From JADJNW01 sp964526645 (GTDB lineage Bacteria > Bacteroidota > Bacteroidia > Chitinophagales > Saprospiraceae), in assembly GCA_964526645.1 (NCBI GenBank), contig CAZGJN010000012.1:22830-86829 (forward strand): 64,000 nt of DNA, read 5' to 3'. This document shows, one piece after another, positions 35,754 to 43,161 of this stretch (the first letter of the stretch is position 1; the number at the start of each line of letters is the position of its first letter). The translations under genes and the position numbers were made by a program. The notes beneath the pieces are model-generated. The model had not been told where the DNA came from, made no database searches, and worked only from the letters and a program-made list of their open reading frames with translations.

Positions 35754-36860
35754 TTAGGAATTTCCAAACCTTCGGATATCCACTTCTCCATCCAAAACTG
35801 TCCTGTTTACCAAAAAATCGGCGAAATGCCATGCCCAGAAAGGACCAAGCGAAGCGCCTTTTGTACCCAAGCCATTAAAAATGCCGAGTTGCGGAAACTC
35901 AGGATGTAAACCCACAAACGGCCGGCGGTCGCGCACGGTGGGGCGCACGGCTGCAAGATGCTGGACGATTTCAAATGGAATTTTTAGCAAATGCTGCAGC
36001 TGTCCGTTCAGGTATTGCAAGCCTTTTTCAGAAGGCAAATCATCGGAAAAGCTGCGCTCGTAAGTCGTACCGATCCAGTATAAATTTTCCTTTCCCAGCG
36101 GCACTATGAAAATCTGTTGCTTGAGCATTTTTTCAAAACCAGCATCGGGAATTCGGACAATTAAAGCCTCGCCCTTGTCACCCTGAAAGGGAAGATAATT
36201 GAAGTAAGGATTTTCTTTGGCTTTAGCGCCTTCGCAAAAAATGATTTTATCAGCAAGTAAATGTTTGTAACGAATATTTTTTTCTTCGATCACAAGGTGT
36301 TCAAAATCAAACGCTTCTTCAAGCAACTGATTTTTACTTTTCAAAAACTCCTGGAAATGTTCAATCAGCATTGGCAAATCCACCTGCGCGCCGTGCTGCA
36401 CTTCGCCGTAGCCAAAGGCAGGCGTCGTTTTGTTTTTATAATTGCCCAAATCAACTTCCTCGGAAATATATTTAGAATAGCCAGATTCGAGCGTGCGCAG
36501 TGACCAATCGTTGAGTTCCCTCGCATTTGCCATCGTGCGGATCACGTTTCTGGGGTGGAAAATTTCGGTGCCCAACAGGGTTTCCAGTTCGCGGTAAGTT
36601 TGTGCAGCTACCGGCAGCAGTTCATCTACGCGCCAGGATTTGACGTACTTGCGCCCCGTGATCGGATTGATGATGCCCGCCGCCGCTTTGGAAGAAGAAC
36701 TTCGATGATGATCGTCCACAACAAATACCTGCTGTCCGGCTTTCCGCAAAAAATAAGCCAACAGTGTACCCGCAATGCCCTGACCAACGATTAAAAAAGT
36801 TTGGGCTTGCTTGCTGCTTGCCTCTTGCTGCTCGTTGCTCGTTACTCGTTCCACTTTCAA
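35754..36860 (-). CDS. FAD-dependent oxidoreductase (DAO family)
   Basis: An enzyme of about 368 residues. The dinucleotide-binding motif FLIVGQGIAGTLLAYFLRKA is at residues 22-41, followed by VVDDHHRSSSSKAAAGIINP (FAD contact) and the C-terminal AVRPTVRDRRPFVGLHP and GLGTKGASLGPFWAWHFA, the DAO pattern. It resembles glycine oxidase and the C-terminal domain of MnmC. The substrate is unknown. The first 20 residues (VERVTSNEQQEASSKQAQ) are encoded by a 7-base repeat, and only TTG (36860) or GTG (36854) starts are available before the Rossmann motif, so the true N terminus is unsure. Confidence 0.85.
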   Translation of the reverse strand: MKVERVTSNEQQEASSKQAQTFLIVGQGIAGTLLAYFLRKAGQQVFVVDDHHRSSSSKAAAGIINPITGRKYVKSWRVDELLPVAAQTYRELETLLGTEIFHPRNVIRTMANARELNDWSLRTLESGYSKYISEEVDLGNYKNKTTPAFGYGEVQHGAQVDLPMLIEHFQEFLKSKNQLLEEAFDFEHLVIEEKNIRYKHLLADKIIFCEGAKAKENPYFNYLPFQGDKGEALIVRIPDAGFEKMLKQQIFIVPLGKENLYWIGTTYERSFSDDLPSEKGLQYLNGQLQHLLKIPFEIVQHLAAVRPTVRDRRPFVGLHPEFPQLGIFNGLGTKGASLGPFWAWHFADFLVNRTVLDGEVDIRRFGNS

Positions 36861-36892
36861 AAATTCAAAATTCGTAAATCAAAATTCTAAAG
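36805..36892. repeat. Two abutting heptamer-periodic repeats at the FAD oxidoreductase start
   Basis: On the minus strand, 36852 to 36805 reads ACGAGTA-ACGAGCA-ACGAGCA-GCAAGAG-GCAAGCA-GCAAGCA, six 7-base units lying inside the open frame. Next to it, 36892-36856 has CAAAATT-CGTAAAT-CAAAATT-CTAAAG units on the plus strand, reaching the stop of the MmcQ-like gene. Confidence 0.65.
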
Positions 36893-37243
36893 TTGTTCCC
36901 ATTCCAAGCGGACTTTTTTCGGTAAACTCTTCACAATCAAATCATAAGAATGGTCAATGAGTTCACACAAAAAACGATCATCCAGGTCGCCCTCAAAAGA
37001 GACCGTATTCCAATGCTGCTTATTCATGTGCCAGCCGGGTTGCACCTCCGGATATTGCTCGCGCAATTCGATCGCGCGGTCAGGATCGCATTTTAAATTG
37101 ACCTTGAATTCGGTACTATCCAGTCCTGTGATCGCAAATATCTTGCCCATCACTTTGAAAACCAGGGTCACTTCATCAAACGGGAAGGCTTCTTCCACCC
37201 CTTTTTTTTGAAGGCAATAGCTGCAGAATTCTTCGATATTCAT
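36887..37243 (-). CDS. MmcQ/YjbR-family protein
   Basis: A 118-residue protein of the MmcQ/YjbR fold (CyaY-like double-wing DNA-binding shape). Motifs: EEFCSYCLQKKGVEEAFPFD, FKVMGKIFAITGL, FKVNLKCDPDRAIELREQYP and QPGWHMNKQHWNTVSFEG, in family order. The function is not established; DNA binding is proposed from structure in relatives. It is separated from the FAD oxidoreductase downstream by a short repeat and is divergent from the ECF sigma gene. Confidence 0.88.
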   Translation of the reverse strand: MNIEEFCSYCLQKKGVEEAFPFDEVTLVFKVMGKIFAITGLDSTEFKVNLKCDPDRAIELREQYPEVQPGWHMNKQHWNTVSFEGDLDDRFLCELIDHSYDLIVKSLPKKVRLEWEQL

Positions 37244-37362
37244 AAGACCTATATTCTATTCAGTCCCCAATTTACAATCAAATTTGTAATCCCTTTCAAA
37301 GTTTTTTATACCTTCCCTATGTAACTATTTGACAAAACCATAGTAACCAGTTTCAAAATTTA

Positions 37363-37440
37363 GATGTTGGATACCAGATGCCAGACACCAGGAAGAAACC
37401 AAAACATCTGGCATCTCAAAGTCTGGAATCTGGCATCTGA
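37363..37440. repeat. Inverted heptamer-repeat element upstream of the ECF sigma gene
   Basis: The left arm reads CCAGATG-CCAGACA-CCAGGAA. The right arm reads CATCTGG-CATCTCA-AAGTCTGG-AATCTGG-CATCTGA. CAGATGCCAGA (37375-37385) is perfectly complementary to TCTGGCATCTG (37429-37439), and a second partner TCTGGCATCT lies at 37407-37416. It ends 11 bases before the sigma ATG, so alternative hairpins could form in the leader. Confidence 0.65.
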
Positions 37441-37450
37441 AGAAGCGCCG

Positions 37451-38014
37451 ATGGTAATGCAAAAAATGCCGATCGTAAGTGACGAAGAATGGATGCACCG
37501 CCTGCGAACAGGTGACTTTCAATGTGCTGCGCACTTGTTTGAGCGGTATCATGTGCGTTTGTACAATTTTTTCCTGCGGATGGGTTACGAACAAACAACC
37601 AGTGAGGATTTGGCGCAAACGGTATTTGAAAGGATGATTCGTTATCGGGAATCGTTCCGCAACGATGCTTCTTTTAAATCCTGGATTTTCCAGATTGCAC
37701 GAAATGTAAGCGCCGATCATTACAAGAAAAATCGCTTGCGAATTTCGGATTTTGCAGAAGCGAAAAACATTACCGAAGGAGATGCACCGATTTCCAGACA
37801 ATTGGAAGAAGCTGAAAATGTAGCGGCTCTGCATAAGGCAATGGCAGAACTGCCTGAGGATCAGCGTGAAATATTGGTATTAACTCGATTTCAAAATCTC
37901 AAATACAGCGAAGTCGCAACAATACTGGGCATTACCGAATCGAACGCCAAAGTGAAAGCACACCGCGCTATCAAGCAATTGCGGGAATTGTATTTTAAAA
38001 TGGAGCAGCTATGA
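37451..38014 (+). CDS. ECF-type RNA polymerase sigma factor
   Basis: A two-domain sigma-70 family factor of ~187 residues. Region 2 spans AAHLFERYHVRLYNFFLRMG through TSEDLAQTVFERMIRYRESF and FKSWIFQIARNVSADHYKKN. Region 4 spans ALHKAMAELPEDQREILVLT and ATILGITESNAKVKAHRAIK, the helix-turn-helix. The start is one of ATG 37451, 37457 or 37466; the frame upstream is repeat. The stop overlaps the next start (ATGA), so it is translationally coupled to a membrane anti-sigma candidate. Confidence 0.93.
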   Translation: MVMQKMPIVSDEEWMHRLRTGDFQCAAHLFERYHVRLYNFFLRMGYEQTTSEDLAQTVFERMIRYRESFRNDASFKSWIFQIARNVSADHYKKNRLRISDFAEAKNITEGDAPISRQLEEAENVAALHKAMAELPEDQREILVLTRFQNLKYSEVATILGITESNAKVKAHRAIKQLRELYFKMEQL

Positions 38015-38799
38015 AACCGGATATAAATTCACAATTAATTGATTATCTGGAAGGTACACTTTCGGATGAAGCATCAAAAGTGCTGGAAGCCGAATTGGCA
38101 CAATCGCCGGCGCTCCACCAAGAATTACAAGAGCTTGAAATCTTGCTGGGGCTCATGGATGATGTGCCAATGCAGCAGCCGAGCAAGCGCTTGAGTCAGA
38201 ACTTTCGTCGCTTTTTGGCAGAAGAAGAACGTGCAGCAAAGATAGTAGCGCCTCAAAAATCTGTACGTATTTTTAGTTTGCATCGCATCGAGTGGAGTGT
38301 GGCAGCAGCTATTGTTTTGCTTGCCGTAGGCATCGGTTTTGGTTCCCTTTGGATGCGCAATCAACAGCAGCAAGAGCAAATTGACCGCTTGGTTGCCGAA
38401 TCTGAAAATACACGTAAAATGCTTATCCTGAGTATGTTGCAAGAGCAATCCGCCAGCCAGCGTATCAAAGCATTGAACACTGCCGTCGAAGAACAATCCA
38501 CTGATCCACAGGTAATTGAAGCGCTAATACAAACACTTTTGGTGGATGATAATGTTAATGTAAGAATGAAAGCCGCCGAGGCTTTGGGGCAATTCCCACA
38601 CGAACGCCAGGCAATCACAGCGCTCACAAAAGCATTGCGCACAGAAGATAGTCCGGAGGTACAAATTACATTGATTGACATATTGACCAACCTGAAAGCT
38701 AAAGAAGCCATAGATGAATTCAAAACCCTGATGAAAAAAGAGGATTTGCTGGAAGTCGTAAAAACAAAAGCCGCTTATGGGGTAGAAATATTGATGTGA
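38011..38799 (+). CDS. Membrane anti-sigma-like protein with HEAT repeats
   Basis: The protein (262 residues) has three parts. The cytoplasmic N terminus (NSQLIDYLEGTLSDEASKVL...ELQELEILL) looks like the anti-sigma helical domain without a zinc-binding HxxxCxxC. One transmembrane helix follows (VAAAIVLLAVGIGFGSLWM, residues ~95-113). The external C-terminal part has a short coiled coil and two to three HEAT-like repeats (VIEALIQTLLVDDNVNVRMKA and AITALTKALRTEDSPEVQIT). Role as the regulator of the overlapping sigma gene is inferred from the gene order and topology; the HEAT part may sense a protein ligand. Confidence 0.82.
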   Translation: MKPDINSQLIDYLEGTLSDEASKVLEAELAQSPALHQELQELEILLGLMDDVPMQQPSKRLSQNFRRFLAEEERAAKIVAPQKSVRIFSLHRIEWSVAAAIVLLAVGIGFGSLWMRNQQQQEQIDRLVAESENTRKMLILSMLQEQSASQRIKALNTAVEEQSTDPQVIEALIQTLLVDDNVNVRMKAAEALGQFPHERQAITALTKALRTEDSPEVQITLIDILTNLKAKEAIDEFKTLMKKEDLLEVVKTKAAYGVEILM

Positions 38800-38883
38800 T
38801 CCAGATTTTATAATAAATCACGATATCGTAATCATATCACCCGACTTATTCACTATTATTTAACAAAATTAATCAAACAACGA

Positions 38884-39648
38884 ATGAAAAGGATACTCTC
38901 ATTCATGACAATGTTATGCCTGTTAGTTACGCTTGCCAATGCGCAAAAATTTACAAAAGCCTTCAGCAATGCTTCCGGCGCCAAACGCGTCGTGATTGAA
39001 GCTGATAATGCCGAAATAAGGGTCGTCGCTCATGATGGCAAAGATGTAAGTATTGAAGGCGAAGGCGACTACGAAGTCCCGGAACGCGCCAAAGGCCTGC
39101 GGCCGCTCTACCGCGATGCGCAAGATAATACCGGACTTGGACTGGAAGTGACCGAATCGAGTAACAGAATCACCATCAAAAAAGCTACCAGCAAAGAAGG
39201 CAATTACACCATACGAGTACCAGCGGATGTGGCTGTAAAAATCGAAGAAAAAAATTGGGAAGGATCAGAAATCAGAATAAAAGGCATCAAGGGTGAAATC
39301 GAAGTCAAAAGCTTAGGTTCTGATGTAATTTTGGAGGATGTAACCGGTCCTGTGGTAGCTAATACGACCTCCGGCGATATTACCGTGGTTTTCTCGCAAG
39401 TGAGTCAAACGGGCCCGACCAATATTTCCAATATCAGCGGTTTTATTGATGTAACCATGCCTGCTTCCACTAAAGCTAACCTCCGACTCGAATCCATTTC
39501 CGGTGATATTTATACCGATTTTGATCTGAATACAAAGGATGGAATGCAAAGAATTGGCGGCTCCACGATCAAAACAACGCTTAATGGTGGCGGCGTGGAG
39601 GTTACTCTCAAGGCAATCAGCGACGATGTGTATTTGCGGAAAAAATAA
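38884..39648 (+). CDS. Exported DUF4097-family protein 1
   Basis: A 254-residue exported protein with signal peptide MKRILSFMTMLCLLVTLANA. The body is a repetitive beta structure (DUF4097, adhesin-like): VKSLGSDVILEDVTGPVVAN, TTSGDITVVFS, LESISGDIYTDFD, ending VTLKAISDDVYLRKK. The short D/G-rich turns repeat every ~20 residues as in parallel beta-helices. It is the third gene of a sigma/anti-sigma cluster and probably a target of that sigma factor. Its location is periplasm or outer surface; the function is unknown. Confidence 0.85.
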   Translation: MKRILSFMTMLCLLVTLANAQKFTKAFSNASGAKRVVIEADNAEIRVVAHDGKDVSIEGEGDYEVPERAKGLRPLYRDAQDNTGLGLEVTESSNRITIKKATSKEGNYTIRVPADVAVKIEEKNWEGSEIRIKGIKGEIEVKSLGSDVILEDVTGPVVANTTSGDITVVFSQVSQTGPTNISNISGFIDVTMPASTKANLRLESISGDIYTDFDLNTKDGMQRIGGSTIKTTLNGGGVEVTLKAISDDVYLRKK

Positions 39649-39664
39649 TTTCATCAGGTAGAAT

Positions 39665-39710
39665 GGTTGATAGGTTGAATCGCTTCTTGTCAACCTTTCA
39701 ATCTATTAAC
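39665..39710. repeat. Inverted repeat upstream of the second DUF4097 gene
   Basis: GGTTGATAGGTTGAAT (39665-39680) is opposed by TCAACCTTTCAATCTATTAAC (39690-39710), whose complement reads GTTAATAGATTGAAAGGTTGA. The two arms hold similar 7-8-base units (GGTTGATA) in opposite orientation, 21 bases before the start codon. Confidence 0.55.
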
Positions 39711-39731
39711 TAAATAAAAAATGCCAGACTC

Positions 39732-40487
39732 ATGAAAAATTATATCATTATCACAATTCTAATGATTGGTGCAATTTCATTTACAACTGCACAAGATTAT
39801 TATGAAACAACATCAAGTAATACTTACAAATTGCCAAGTAGCAAACGAGCAAATTTAAATTTAAAGTTTGCAAGTGATATTAAAGTCTCTATCGGCAATA
39901 GTAATGAATTGCAGTTAAAAGCTTATATCAAGGCGACCAATGAGGAAATTGCAAAAATGCACGTTACGAAAGCAGCAGAAGGAAGTGAGCTTTTACAGAT
40001 CAATACAGATTATAATTTCCCGAAAGATGAAATTCGCAAGCAAAACAATTGCTGGAGTTGTGACAGCAAAAGCTGGGATGGGCGCGAGTGCCTTTGCTTA
40101 GAGGTGCGTTATGAAGTTATTGTTCCGAAAGATGTATCCTTAGATTTGGAGACGATTTCAGGTGATATCAAGGTAAGTGGTCTTACTAAATCAATGTCTC
40201 TGAAAACCATTAGTGGCGACGTAGAAACCCAACTAAATGATTTGACGGGCGATGTTTATTTAAAAAGCATCAGCGGTGCTGTAGATATTGCCATGAAACC
40301 CAGTGCTAAAGCGGATTTGAGTTTTAAATCGGTCACAGGTGAAATTTATACCGATTTTGATAATATCAAATTGGATGGTAAAAGCACCTCTTATTCCAAG
40401 AAACTCAACTACTCCTTTAATGGCGGCGGCCCGAAAGTAATATTGGAAACCGTCATCGGAGATATTTTCTTTAGAAAAGGAAAGTAA
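39732..40487 (+). CDS. Exported DUF4097-family protein 2
   Basis: The product (251 residues) has a signal peptide (MKNYIIITILMIGAISFTTA) and the same fold as its neighbour: LDLETISGDIKVSGL, LKTISGDVETQLNDLTGDVY, LKSISGAVDIAMK, FKSVTGEIYTDFDNI, ending GDIFFRKGK. It differs by an insert with a cysteine cluster (CWSCDSKSWDGRECLCLE, four Cys), which could form two disulfides in the periplasm. The arrangement suggests an old tandem duplication of DUF4097 genes inside one regulated unit. A terminator follows. Confidence 0.85.
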   Translation: MKNYIIITILMIGAISFTTAQDYYETTSSNTYKLPSSKRANLNLKFASDIKVSIGNSNELQLKAYIKATNEEIAKMHVTKAAEGSELLQINTDYNFPKDEIRKQNNCWSCDSKSWDGRECLCLEVRYEVIVPKDVSLDLETISGDIKVSGLTKSMSLKTISGDVETQLNDLTGDVYLKSISGAVDIAMKPSAKADLSFKSVTGEIYTDFDNIKLDGKSTSYSKKLNYSFNGGGPKVILETVIGDIFFRKGK

Positions 40488-40527
40488 TCTAAATATAATT
40501 GGGACAGGTTCAATAATTCATAAACCA

Positions 40528-40562
40528 ACGGCAACGCCGCTCCCCGCAGCGCTGCCGTTTTT
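40528..40562 (+). terminator. Intrinsic terminator closing the ECF/DUF4097 cluster
   Basis: ACGGCA pairs with TGCCGT, the inner CGC/GCG pair lengthens the stem, and five Ts follow. Confidence 0.85.
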
Positions 40563-40710
40563 CATTTTACCGTTTTCATCTACGATTCACTCACCGTCGC
40601 ATTGGCTTAGTCCATAGGACACCTTTCCCATTGTAGCAGGCGATTGGTCGGTAAGCATCTAAAGGTTTTGTAACCAATTTGTTATGAATGTAATATTGGG
40701 ATAAGTTTCT

Positions 40711-40718
40711 TATCTTTG
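40711..40718 (+). promoter_or_regulatory. -7 element for the AraC-type regulator gene
   Basis: TATCTTTG is a perfect Bacteroidota -7 box; no convincing TTTG lies 19-21 bases upstream. The start near 40725 favours the second ATG (40753) as translation start. Bases 40563-40710 hold nothing else recognisable. Confidence 0.5.
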
Positions 40719-40752
40719 TTTGTCCAATATGCGACTACTAACCCCAATCGCT

Positions 40753-42105
40753 ATGACAACTAGAACCCCTCAAACCCAAACAATAATAGCGGCGTCATTA
40801 GTCGCGCTATGTCTCTCTGCTTGCACCACTGCCAATGATAAAGCGCCGATGGAAGCGATTTATCAAGAAGCATATCCTCCACCTTACCATTTTGGTGAAT
40901 ATTTCATTGTTTTTCAAACCGGATTTTTTCACATTGTACTGTTTATTTTCCTATTTACTATTTTCCAATCCTGGCAAAACGGACGAAGCAACTACCGGTG
41001 CTATGCCCTTTATTTGTTGATAACCTGGTTTTATTTTGCCAGAACTATTCTGGTATATTTTTATCCTTTTTTTCCAGATGAGACAACTTTTTTGACGTGG
41101 GACGACGCCCTTCGAGCTCCTGACGGCTTCAATGACCAAAGCGAGTTCATCTTTTTCAGTCTATTAACCACCTGTTATTTAAAATTCGTAATCGCTTTTT
41201 TTGACCTGGAAAGTAAAGACCCTCTGGCAGCGCGAGTGGTAGAATACGTCATGCTCGTACTGCTTGCTTTTGGGATGATCCAACTGATAGTACTTTTCCT
41301 ATCCAATCGGCAATACTTTCTTATAGGACTGCCAGAAACGATACTAAAAACCGTTTTTACCATTCCTGCCGCCTGGCTGCTGGTACGCATTATCCGTGCC
41401 AGGCTTCCAGGCGCAAGCTATATCGTTATTGGCTCCGGGGTATTGATGTTGGGTAGTCTGTTTGTAGGACTGCTACATTTTATCGGCGATGGTCTTGCAG
41501 GTAAGCGGGTGTACTTGCAGGTAGGCGTACTCATCGAAATCCTTTTCTTTTCGGCAGCGCTGGGGCGCAAAGACCGCTATATACACTTGCGTTTCGCCGC
41601 AGCCTTACAAGAAAATCAGGCAATCGCACAAGAAAAAGAACAAACGGAGCAACGCCTTCATCGCCTCCGCCGAAAACTGCGCAAACAAATAGACAAAGCC
41701 CAAAACTTGCAGGAAAAGCTTGCCAAAAGATACAACGGCAATAACAACCTCAAGCCCAAACCCGCCGAGGAAGAAACCTTCGCTCAGAGACTGGAGCGTG
41801 TACTGTCTCAAAATTATTCAAATCCTGAACTCAGCATACCTGATCTTGCAATTTTAATGCAATTGGAACACCAAACCCTGAACCGCCGCATCAAAGAACA
41901 GTACAAGGTCAACACCGTCACCTACTTCCGGCATTACCGCCTCGAACAATCTAAAATCCTGATGCTCGACCGCTATTTAAAACTGCAGGACATCGCCGCA
42001 AAGGTGGGCTTCAGCCAATACGAACACTATTCTAATTCTTTCTCGAAAAAAGAAGGCATCTCACCCGAAAAATTTCGACGAAAATTGCTTGGTGGAAATC
42101 AATGA
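40753..42105 (+). CDS. Membrane-bound AraC-family regulator with 7TM sensor region
   Basis: The 450-residue product begins with a signal peptide and a lipobox-like LSAC (LVALCLSACTTAND). About seven hydrophobic helices follow (FFHIVLFIFLFTIFQSW through LQVGVLIEILFFSAAL), in the manner of 7TMR-DISM sensors, then a basic coiled coil (EKEQTEQRLHRLRRKLRKQI). The C-terminal AraC helix-turn-helix domain includes LSIPDLAILMQLEHQTLNRR, LQDIAAKVGFSQYEHYSNSF and KKEGISPEKFRRK. It probably transmits an envelope signal straight to DNA; targets are unknown. The start could also be ATG 40729. The gene following downstream on the same strand is the 121-residue protein. Confidence 0.87.
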   Translation: MTTRTPQTQTIIAASLVALCLSACTTANDKAPMEAIYQEAYPPPYHFGEYFIVFQTGFFHIVLFIFLFTIFQSWQNGRSNYRCYALYLLITWFYFARTILVYFYPFFPDETTFLTWDDALRAPDGFNDQSEFIFFSLLTTCYLKFVIAFFDLESKDPLAARVVEYVMLVLLAFGMIQLIVLFLSNRQYFLIGLPETILKTVFTIPAAWLLVRIIRARLPGASYIVIGSGVLMLGSLFVGLLHFIGDGLAGKRVYLQVGVLIEILFFSAALGRKDRYIHLRFAAALQENQAIAQEKEQTEQRLHRLRRKLRKQIDKAQNLQEKLAKRYNGNNNLKPKPAEEETFAQRLERVLSQNYSNPELSIPDLAILMQLEHQTLNRRIKEQYKVNTVTYFRHYRLEQSKILMLDRYLKLQDIAAKVGFSQYEHYSNSFSKKEGISPEKFRRKLLGGNQ

Positions 42106-42244
42106 TGACGGGCATTCCAAGCAGCATGAGCAATTATTACAAGTTTTTGAAGAAAAAGTACAAGTCTCTTTACAACAGTATAATTAAAATTGTGAAGAGA
42201 TTCTCTACAATTCAATCATTTTATAACCTTTAAAAACTAAAACT

Positions 42245-42610
42245 ATGCCAGCATTAAGTGATTTTACAACCATCATTGGGGATAGCCCAAAAACTGTTAC
42301 GCTCACTGCCTCAGATATTGAATTTAACACGGGTGGACGCGAGGCTGGTTCTTCAGAAGTCGGTACTAAAGGAGCAGTTATTATTTTCTCTGTTCAAGGA
42401 CTCAACGCTAGCAACACGGTCAAAGTTAATGGAACAGCTATTGGTAACTTATCTCCAAACCCAGACCAGAGCAATTGGTTTATGCAAACCATATCATTAC
42501 CTGGAAATATTCTAAAGGATGGAGATAATAAATTGAGGTTGGAAGCAAACGCTACCGATAATTCTTTCAAAGTCAAAAATGTTATTTGTTTCTTCCATCA
42601 AGATGCATAA
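42245..42610 (+). CDS. Unrecognised 121-residue beta-rich protein (DUF7383-like?)
   Basis: It has no signal peptide. It reads MPALSDFTTIIGDSPKTVTL, then an FNTGGREAG segment, a hydrophobic strand GAVIIFSVQGL, N-rich turns (NASNTVKVNGTAIG), a WFMQTISLPGNILKDGDNKL strand pair, and NSFKVKNVICFFHQ at the end. The layout resembles small jelly-roll/carbohydrate-binding folds, and I weakly recall a DUF7383-type family with the same FNTGGR and VCFFH ends. No enzymatic motif is visible. It follows the membrane regulator and may be under its control; both statements are inference. Confidence 0.7.
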   Translation: MPALSDFTTIIGDSPKTVTLTASDIEFNTGGREAGSSEVGTKGAVIIFSVQGLNASNTVKVNGTAIGNLSPNPDQSNWFMQTISLPGNILKDGDNKLRLEANATDNSFKVKNVICFFHQDA

Positions 42611-42632
42611 ATATAAGTGCTTGTGTTCCTTG

Positions 42633-42674
42633 CGAGTCTTTGGGCTGCCCTGCACAGGCGCAGCTCAAGACTCG
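42633..42674. other. Long imperfect stem-loop after the 121-residue protein
   Basis: CGAGTCTT pairs with AAGACTCG, and GGGCTG with CAGCTC (one G-U), with one bulged T and a 13-base loop containing CCTGCACAGG. No T-run follows, so it may be a structured 3' element rather than a terminator. The rest of 42611-43161 has a gene remnant and a possible lysA -7 box but no intact gene. Confidence 0.5.
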
Positions 42675-42733
42675 TAGGGATATAAAATTAAAATTTCCCC
42701 AGCACCTTTCTTTTCTTTCCAAACCACCTTATT

Positions 42734-42823
42734 TTAGCCAAAAATCAATCCAATGCCAGCGCTCAATGCCGTACTGGCGTAGTTATAGGCTTGGTTGCCA
42801 TTCTGATATACAGCATTACCGTT
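42734..42823 (-). pseudogene. Remnant of the C terminus of an exported/outer-membrane protein
   Basis: On the minus strand a 29-codon fragment encodes NGNAVYQNGNQAYNYASTAL and then SAGIGLIFG with a natural stop. Alternating aromatic residues and the terminal beta-strand-like end resemble outer-membrane or surface proteins. An in-frame TGA precedes it and no related upstream frame continues, so the gene body has been lost. The family cannot be named. Confidence 0.4.
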
Positions 42824-43091
42824 TCAGTTGATATGCGCCAATTGAACATTATGCAAAAACAACTTCTTACTTTTCCAGACGGATTAGTATCGGAACAGAG
42901 GTGATCGAGCGTGTTTGTCATTAAAGATACCCTAAGGTTGATCCCTTGCAGCTTACTTTTCAACCAAATCGCACATCGTTCAAATTTTTATAAAATACTG
43001 ATAAACAATAATTTGCTTTTGAACGAAGCCTTCCTCGTGTTAGCCTGGGCACTTATTGCTACAAATTTCAGCAAGAGGAGATGGAATTCCT

Positions 43092-43099
43092 TATATTTG
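43092..43099 (+). promoter_or_regulatory. Possible -7 element for lysA
   Basis: TATATTTG fits TAnnTTTG exactly and lies ~60 bases before the lysA ATG. The -33 region is not convincing. Confidence 0.4.
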
Positions 43100-43161
43100 C
43101 GGTTTTAATTTTTTAGTCAATATACAGTTGATAAAAAGGACTCATATAAAATTTCTGGAAA

